A program made the position numbers and the translations under genes. Below the pieces are notes generated by a model. It had not been told where the DNA came from. It saw nothing but the letters and a program-made list of their open reading frames with translations, and made no database searches. This document shows positions 63,401-64,000 of a DNA stretch of 64,000 nucleotides, one piece after another. This DNA is from Numida meleagris (Eukaryota; Chordata; Aves; Galliformes; Numididae): NCBI RefSeq assembly GCF_002078875.1, contig NC_034421.1, positions 4,031,076 through 4,095,075 on the forward strand, written 5' to 3'. The first letter of the stretch is position 1, and each line of letters starts with the position of its first letter.

Positions 63401-63996
63401 TGATGTAGTAAAACATAAAGAAGGGAAAGTTAGCAACTCATTTCTAATCACTCTTAAAGTTGTATCTGGGAGGAGCATGCCCTTGTTTCAGGTGAATCTC
63501 TCATTGCCTGGCTCCAGGTAAAACCATCTCCAACGTGGAAGAGTCGGTCACCTTGGATAATGGAGGCTTCACTGCTCTGGAGCTCAACAGCAGACACCTA
63601 AACATCAAGAGCACATTCTCAAAGAAAAATGGAACCAGGTAAGGAGCTGGGATCACCACACTGCTGGAAATGTCTTTTCATCTATATTGGGGCAGCTATC
63701 AAGTAGGCAACATGGAGACACTGTTGTCTGGTGGATCTAAGGAAGACGTCACACTAATGCAGCACCAGGCTGAGATTCTGGTTTCTAAGCATGATTTTAT
63801 TGTCTTTAATTGCGTCATTTCAGAGAAATGACAATTTCCCATACACTCACCTGTTATGTTTGCCAGGTCTCCTCCTCGACCAAGCCCAGGCGGGCTGCAC
63901 TACTCTGATGAGGATATCTGCAACAAGTACAATGGAGCTGTGCTGACCGAGGGCCTGGGCCTCAACGAGAAGCCCTTAGAAATGTCAGAGTCGGAG
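3340..63996 (+). CDS. SDK2: Sidekick-2 (SDK2), 3' half of gene, 19 exons, partial at both ends
   Basis: SDK2 is a large single-pass membrane adhesion protein of the immunoglobulin superfamily. Sidekicks adhere homophilically through N-terminal Ig domains and steer synaptic partner choice in the retina; their C-terminal PDZ-binding motif recruits MAGI-type scaffolds (established knowledge). Joined exons: 3340-3455, 3734-3923, 5684-5782, 13327-13521, 17597-17798, 20224-20327, 22004-22074, 26189-26324, 28155-28214, 30155-30256, 45035-45150, 46569-46755, 47609-47746, 50814-50975, 51766-51891, 59129-59293, 61414-61551, 63518-63638 and 63867-63996. They give 2558 nt with no stop: seven FNIII domains, a transmembrane helix and the start of the cytoplasmic tail. 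SDK2 is preferred over SDK1 because the membrane segment and tail ([22 protein letters not shown], [16 protein letters not shown]) match SDK2 as I recall it. All splice sites are GT-AG except one GC donor after 45150. Ig domains, start codon, stop codon and polyadenylation site lie outside. Confidence 0.96.
3734..3923 (+). CDS. SDK2: SDK2 window exon 2: FNIII 7, C-terminal half
   Basis: 190 nt, phase 0 to 1, only 278 nt after exon 1. It encodes [12 protein letters not shown], the E-strand leucines and the F-strand tyrosine in YEIQVLAF, ending ERTKDD. GNHTQS carries an N-glycosylation sequon on the extracellular side. The acceptor is TTCTGCAG and the donor GATG|GTAAGT. Exons 1 and 2 together give a 306-nt (102-codon) domain. 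Confidence 0.96.
3924..5683 (+). other. SDK2: SDK2 intron 2
   Basis: 1760-nt phase-1 intron between FNIII 7 and FNIII 8. It contains a GC-rich 22-bp minisatellite (4879-4966, listed separately) and A-rich low-complexity sequence around 4715-4740. I see no gene in it. Confidence 0.85.
4879..4966. repeat. 22-bp minisatellite, 4 copies
   Basis: Four head-to-tail copies of a purine-rich unit like GGGACAGGGATGGGACAGAG plus CG, differing at a few positions (GACA/GATA, GGGATGGG/GGGGTGGG). The array lies within SDK2 intron 2 and continues as a partial fifth copy. Confidence 0.85.
5684..5782 (+). CDS. SDK2: SDK2 window exon 3: FNIII 8, N-terminal third
   Basis: 99 nt, phase 1 to 1. It encodes [18 protein letters not shown], then [15 protein letters not shown] with the B-strand tryptophan. 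The acceptor is CCCCCGCAG and the donor CTGG|GTAAGG. The split glycine codon is completed by exon 4, 7.5 kb downstream. The sequence is GC-rich compared with the surrounding intron. Confidence 0.95.
7385..8745 (-). mobile_element. Ancient CR1-like LINE fossil, ORF2 reverse-transcriptase region, antisense
   Basis: Read on the minus strand, this stretch resembles the coding region of a CR1-type non-LTR retrotransposon in the expected order. Upstream of the RT core comes first (near 8740-8300), then a region corresponding to PGNYRPVSLT and PGKI (near 7980-7880), then a decayed ADVIYLDFSKAF block near 7762-7722 (readable as ADMIRIDFK, stop, GF). Last come remnants of the GSVLGPVLFNIFIND block near 7560-7500. 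Stops and indels are frequent, so it is long dead. Boundaries are approximate. It shows higher divergence than the CR1 3' ends elsewhere in the window, suggesting an insertion before the radiation of birds (inference). Confidence 0.7.
11855..11872. repeat. Poly-A run, 18 bases
   Basis: Uninterrupted A run in intron 3. The sequence upstream shows no recognisable retroposed gene or SINE, so it is listed only as a homopolymer. Confidence 0.9.
13327..13521 (+). CDS. SDK2: SDK2 window exon 4: FNIII 8, C-terminal two thirds
   Basis: 195 nt, phase 1 to 1. It encodes [15 protein letters not shown], then the E strand VRQFTATDL and the F-strand tyrosine in [18 protein letters not shown], ending VITTEKR. 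The acceptor is GTGCTTTCAG and the donor AGAG|GTAATG. With exon 3 it makes a 294-nt domain. Confidence 0.96.
13800..13826. repeat. Poly-T run, 27 bases
   Basis: Longest homopolymer in the window, 280 nt into intron 4. It is followed by CTCCCAG and so resembles a very strong acceptor, but no in-phase donor follows it. Confidence 0.95.
14893..14920. repeat. Perfect inverted repeat, 12-bp arms with 4-base loop
   Basis: CCTACAATATTT, then CTAA, then its exact reverse complement AAATATTGTAGG. As RNA it folds into a short AT-rich hairpin. It lies deep in intron 4, away from the splice sites. Confidence 0.95.
17597..17798 (+). CDS. SDK2: SDK2 window exon 5: FNIII 9, N-terminal two thirds
   Basis: 202 nt, phase 1 to 2. 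It encodes [18 protein letters not shown], the B strand [18 protein letters not shown], then [20 protein letters not shown] and CIIE. The acceptor is AATTGCAG and the donor GAGAG|GTACCA. The phase-2 exit splits a serine codon (AG|C) completed by exon 6. Confidence 0.95.
19551..19591 (-). mobile_element. CR1 LINE 3' end, truncated copy
   Basis: AGAACCTTAGAATGGTTGGG and the following TTGGAAGAAATCC are the reverse complement of the typical avian CR1 3' terminus (GGTCC..TTCCAACCCAACCATTCTA). Only about 40 bases are present before a second CR1 end begins, so this is a clipped copy or a duplication of the terminus. Confidence 0.7.
19592..19995 (-). mobile_element. CR1 LINE, 5'-truncated, antisense to SDK2
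   Basis: Starts with GAGAATCCCAGAATGGTTGA and TTGGAAGGGACCTCACAG, the reverse complement of the CR1 3' end. It then runs through the conserved CR1 3' region (GGGCACCTCCAGGGATGGGG, GACTGAACACCCCCAGCTCT, GTGGACCTCCTCCAA). The 5' truncation is usual for CR1. The boundary near 19995 is approximate. Open frames here are LINE-derived, not host genes. Confidence 0.88.
20224..20327 (+). CDS. SDK2: SDK2 window exon 6: FNIII 9, C-terminal third
   Basis: 104 nt, phase 2 to 1. It encodes [18 protein letters not shown] and [16 protein letters not shown], with the F-strand tyrosine in SYKLRVKA. The acceptor is ATCCCACAG and the donor GACG|GTGAGC. With exon 5 it gives a 306-nt domain. Confidence 0.95.
20328..22003 (+). 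other. SDK2: SDK2 intron 6, 1.7 kb
   Basis: Phase-1 intron between FNIII 9 and FNIII 10. I see no gene or named repeat. A C/T-rich stretch at 21790-21810 resembles a splice acceptor and is noted under findings. Confidence 0.85.
22004..22074 (+). CDS. SDK2: SDK2 window exon 7: FNIII 10, strands A-B
   Basis: 71 nt, phase 1 to 0. It encodes [18 protein letters not shown] followed by VLVQWQ, with the B-strand tryptophan. The acceptor has a strong tract, TTTTTCTCTTTCAG, and the donor is CAG|GTAGGT. This short exon begins the only FNIII domain in the window spread over four exons. Confidence 0.95.
22075..26188 (+). other. SDK2: SDK2 intron 7, 4.1 kb
   Basis: Phase-0 intron inside FNIII 10. The block at about 23230-23480 is AT-rich with several TAAT/ATTA cores and may be a conserved noncoding element (inference). 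No gene is seen; a 147-codon minus-strand frame at 24662-25105 has no recognisable domain. Confidence 0.8.
26189..26324 (+). CDS. SDK2: SDK2 window exon 8: FNIII 10, strands C-C' to E
   Basis: 136 nt, phase 0 to 1. It encodes [18 protein letters not shown], then [20 protein letters not shown] and ALRAELT. The acceptor is GTTTTTCAG and the donor ACAC|GTAAGC. The final AELT is the normal E-strand start and is echoed at the end of exon 9. Confidence 0.95.
26325..28154 (+). other. SDK2: SDK2 intron 8, 1.8 kb
   Basis: Phase-1 intron inside FNIII 10. Its acceptor CCTGAATAG has a broken pyrimidine tract and is one of the weaker-looking acceptors in the window. No gene or named repeat is seen. Confidence 0.8.
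28155..28214 (+). CDS. SDK2: SDK2 window exon 9: 20-residue symmetric insert in FNIII 10
   Basis: 60 nt, phase 1 to 1. It encodes [20 protein letters not shown] and carries an NSS sequon. I recall the vertebrate SDK2 protein having an equivalent stretch ([11 protein letters not shown]), so it is a genuine exon. Its donor AACAC|GTAAGT resembles the exon 8 donor ACAC|GTAAGC, and its ending YELT repeats the AELT of exon 8. Skipping it keeps the frame and would shrink FNIII 10 from 123 to 103 codons, close to its neighbours. I infer it is a cassette exon. Confidence 0.92.
28215..30154 (+). other. SDK2: SDK2 intron 9, 1.9 kb
   Basis: Phase-1 intron inside FNIII 10, AT-rich, with a run of ATAAT-like sequence at 30120-30145 just before the acceptor TTACATTTTCAG. 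No gene or named repeat is seen. Confidence 0.8.
30155..30256 (+). CDS. SDK2: SDK2 window exon 10: FNIII 10, strands F-G
   Basis: 102 nt, phase 1 to 1. It encodes [18 protein letters not shown] and [15 protein letters not shown], with the F-strand tyrosine in YEVLMTAY. The donor is GCAG|GTAGGT. A second GT five bases downstream (at 30261) is rejected because the first one keeps the phase with exon 11. Confidence 0.95.
31774..31930 (+). mobile_element. CR1 LINE 3' end, sense orientation
   Basis: The conserved avian CR1 3' segment in order: GGGCTGCCCAGGGAGTGGTG, CACCATCCCTGGAGGTGTTC, AGATGTGGCACTGACAGATG, CATGGTGGGGATGGG, GGTGGTCTTAGAGGTCGTTT, CCAACCTTA, then a degenerate ATTCTA end. It is 5'-truncated to about 157 bases and may start up to 20 bases earlier. 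Confidence 0.88.
34123..34142. repeat. (TTG)n microsatellite, about 6.7 copies
   Basis: Perfect TTG trinucleotide run of 20 bases in intron 10. Confidence 0.9.
39393..39425 (+). other. SDK2: Candidate 33-nt cassette exon in intron 10 (unproven)
   Basis: A C/T-rich tract CTCTTCTCCTTTAG ends at 39392 and a good donor GAAG|GTGAGA starts at 39426. The 33 nt between them are open in phase 1 to 1 and would insert [11 protein letters not shown] into the linker between FNIII 10 and FNIII 11. I do not recall this peptide from any sidekick, so it could be chance. Confidence 0.3.
44580..44642. repeat. 21-bp minisatellite, 3 copies
   Basis: Three tandem copies of GCTGGTGGGGCACGGGACTG plus T, with the second and third reading CATGGAGTT and CATGGGGCT in the variable half. 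They lie in intron 10, about 400 nt before exon 11. Confidence 0.88.
45035..45150 (+). CDS. SDK2: SDK2 window exon 11: FNIII 11, N-terminal half
   Basis: 116 nt, phase 1 to 0, the same length and phase as exon 1. It encodes [38 protein letters not shown] sequence with the B-strand tryptophan, and ends GYK. The acceptor is CTCTCTCCAG. The exon must end at the AAG at 45148-45150, because exon 12 resumes with IYYW in phase 0, but the intron there begins GCAATG. This is therefore a GC donor. Confidence 0.93.
45151..46568 (+). other. SDK2: SDK2 intron 11, GC-AG type, 1.4 kb
   Basis: Phase-0 intron inside FNIII 11. It starts AAG|GCAATG and ends TTTCCAACAG. No GT is available near the expected exon end that would keep the frame. 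No gene or named repeat is seen inside. Confidence 0.82.
46569..46755 (+). CDS. SDK2: SDK2 window exon 12: FNIII 11, C-terminal half
   Basis: 187 nt, phase 0 to 1. It encodes [36 protein letters not shown] with the F-strand tyrosine, [13 protein letters not shown], and ends RTHQA. Two N-glycosylation sequons are visible (NDT, NLT). The donor is GCCG|GTACGG. The 303-nt domain is complete with exon 11. Confidence 0.96.
46756..47608 (+). other. SDK2: SDK2 intron 12, 0.85 kb
   Basis: Phase-1 intron between FNIII 11 and FNIII 12. No gene or named repeat is seen. Confidence 0.85.
47609..47746 (+). CDS. SDK2: SDK2 window exon 13: FNIII 12, N-terminal half
   Basis: 138 nt, phase 1 to 1. It encodes [36 protein letters not shown] and [14 protein letters not shown] combines a sequon with the B-strand tryptophan. 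The acceptor is AATCCTTTCAG and the donor CAGG|GTAAGA. Reading on into the intron reaches a stop after 13 more codons. Confidence 0.96.
47747..50813 (+). other. SDK2: SDK2 intron 13, 3.1 kb
   Basis: Phase-1 intron inside FNIII 12. It has a 19-base T run at 49687-49705 and a very long pyrimidine tract at 50740-50770 ahead of the acceptor. No gene or named repeat is seen. Confidence 0.82.
49687..49705. repeat. Poly-T run, 19 bases
   Basis: Uninterrupted T run in intron 13. Confidence 0.92.
50814..50975 (+). CDS. SDK2: SDK2 window exon 14: FNIII 12, C-terminal half
   Basis: 162 nt, phase 1 to 1. It encodes [36 protein letters not shown] with the F-strand tyrosine, and [15 protein letters not shown], with an NVT sequon. 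The acceptor is GCTATACCAG and the donor GAAG|GTAAGT. The 300-nt domain is complete with exon 13. Confidence 0.96.
50976..51765 (+). other. SDK2: SDK2 intron 14, 0.8 kb
   Basis: Phase-1 intron between FNIII 12 and FNIII 13. No gene or named repeat is seen. Confidence 0.85.
51766..51891 (+). CDS. SDK2: SDK2 window exon 15: FNIII 13, N-terminal half
   Basis: 126 nt, phase 1 to 1. It encodes [36 protein letters not shown] and IEARPS, with the B-strand tryptophan. The acceptor is CACCTCTCAG and the donor CTCAG|GTAAGC. This is the first half of the membrane-proximal FNIII domain. Confidence 0.95.
52590..52985 (-). mobile_element. Ancient CR1-like LINE fossil, RT fragment, antisense
   Basis: On the minus strand a 68-codon frame at 52715-52921 contains [20 protein letters not shown] followed by [15 protein letters not shown]. 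This matches the CR1-clade RT block (SCLTNL..FYDRVTRLVDEGK..DVVYLDFSKAFDTV). Flanking bases continue the same region with indels: toward 52590 come remnants of the block after SKAFD, and toward 52985 the stretch before SCL. It is 5'- and 3'-truncated and inactive. Edges are approximate. Confidence 0.82.
58957..59010 (+). other. SDK2: Candidate 54-nt cassette exon in FNIII 13 (unproven)
   Basis: The acceptor AATCCTTTTACAG ends at 58956 and a strong donor TTCAG|GTAAGC starts at 59011. The 54 nt are open in phase 1 to 1, matching the intron, and would insert [18 protein letters not shown] between ..ARPS of exon 15 and DEGLW.. of exon 16. Both edges mirror the real neighbours: it starts DE like exon 16 and ends PS with a donor like that of exon 15. 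I do not recall this peptide from any sidekick. Confidence 0.4.
59129..59293 (+). CDS. SDK2: SDK2 window exon 16: FNIII 13, C-terminal half
   Basis: 165 nt, phase 1 to 1. It encodes [36 protein letters not shown] with the F-strand tyrosine, [15 protein letters not shown] and VAVS. The acceptor is GCTTTCCCAG and the donor TCAG|GTAATC. The 291-nt domain is complete with exon 15 and is followed directly by the juxtamembrane exon. Confidence 0.96.
59294..61413 (+). other. SDK2: SDK2 intron 16, 2.1 kb
   Basis: Phase-1 intron between the last FNIII domain and the transmembrane exon. It holds short A-rich runs (59356-59378 CAAAA-like, and 61161-61174). No gene is seen. Confidence 0.85.
61414..61551 (+). 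CDS. SDK2: SDK2 window exon 17: juxtamembrane and transmembrane segment
   Basis: 138 nt, phase 1 to 1. It encodes [12 protein letters not shown], then a 22-residue hydrophobic helix (codons 61449-61514, rich in Leu, Val, Ile and Ala), then [12 protein letters not shown] with a basic stop-transfer cluster. Acidic and aromatic residues outside and lysines inside give the type I orientation expected of sidekicks. The cysteine just inside the membrane could be palmitoylated (inference). The acceptor is TGTGTTTTCAG and the donor ACAG|GTAAGA. Confidence 0.97.
61552..63517 (+). other. SDK2: SDK2 intron 17, 2.0 kb
   Basis: Phase-1 intron. Just before the acceptor used for exon 18 there is a second good acceptor, CCCTTGTTTCAG, ending at 63491. 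No gene is seen. Confidence 0.83.
63518..63638 (+). CDS. SDK2: SDK2 window exon 18: cytoplasmic tail, first part
   Basis: 121 nt, phase 1 to 2. It encodes [36 protein letters not shown] and KNGT. The start is fixed by the SDK2-specific [12 protein letters not shown] sequence. The exon opens with GTAAAA directly after CCAG, so its acceptor also looks like a donor. The donor at the end is CCAG|GTAAGG. Several Ser/Thr residues could be phosphorylated, but no motif is decisive. Confidence 0.95.
63867..63996 (+). CDS. SDK2: SDK2 window exon 19: cytoplasmic tail, second part
   Basis: 130 nt, phase 2 to 0. It encodes [38 protein letters not shown] and EMSESE. The proline-rich [10 protein letters not shown] and acidic SDEDI are conserved sidekick tail features. 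The window ends with the donor GTAA at 63997-64000, so the remaining tail exons and the PDZ-binding C-terminus lie downstream. The intron before it (63639-63866) is only 228 nt and holds nothing else. Confidence 0.95.
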
Positions 63997-64000
63997 GTAA

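Overview
The window is a vertebrate genomic segment, most likely from a bird and probably a galliform such as chicken. It holds 19 consecutive plus-strand exons of one gene, SDK2 (sidekick cell adhesion molecule 2), spread over about 61 kb of introns. Two observations point to a bird: the translated exons match the vertebrate SDK2 protein as I know it, and the introns carry CR1 LINE 3' ends of avian type. I recognised families from memory and ran no database search.

Layout. Bases 1-3339 are intron upstream of the first visible exon. Exons 1-16 of this window encode seven fibronectin type III (FNIII) domains. These should be FNIII 7 to 13 of the 13 in a sidekick protein, because the last one is followed directly by the membrane segment. 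Exon 17 encodes the juxtamembrane stretch and the transmembrane helix. Exons 18 and 19 begin the cytoplasmic tail. The window ends four bases into the donor site after exon 19. The immunoglobulin domains, FNIII 1-6, the promoter, the rest of the tail and its C-terminal PDZ-binding motif all lie outside.

Reading frame. The 19 exons join without a frameshift or stop: 2558 coding bases, about 853 residues. Every FNIII domain is a whole number of codons (306, 294, 306, 369, 303, 300 and 291 nt). Every domain boundary is a phase-1 intron, as expected for a gene built from exon modules. One domain, FNIII 10, is oversized because of a symmetric 60-nt exon. One intron starts with GC instead of GT.

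Introns. No other protein-coding gene or RNA gene is visible on either strand. The introns hold CR1 LINE fragments of two ages: two young-looking 3' ends, and two old reverse-transcriptase fossils in antisense. They also hold two small minisatellites, homopolymer runs, a perfect 12-bp-arm hairpin, and AT-rich blocks dense in homeodomain-type cores that may be regulatory. Two intronic spots look like unannotated in-frame cassette exons (39393-39425 and 58957-59010). These are inferences that need RNA evidence.
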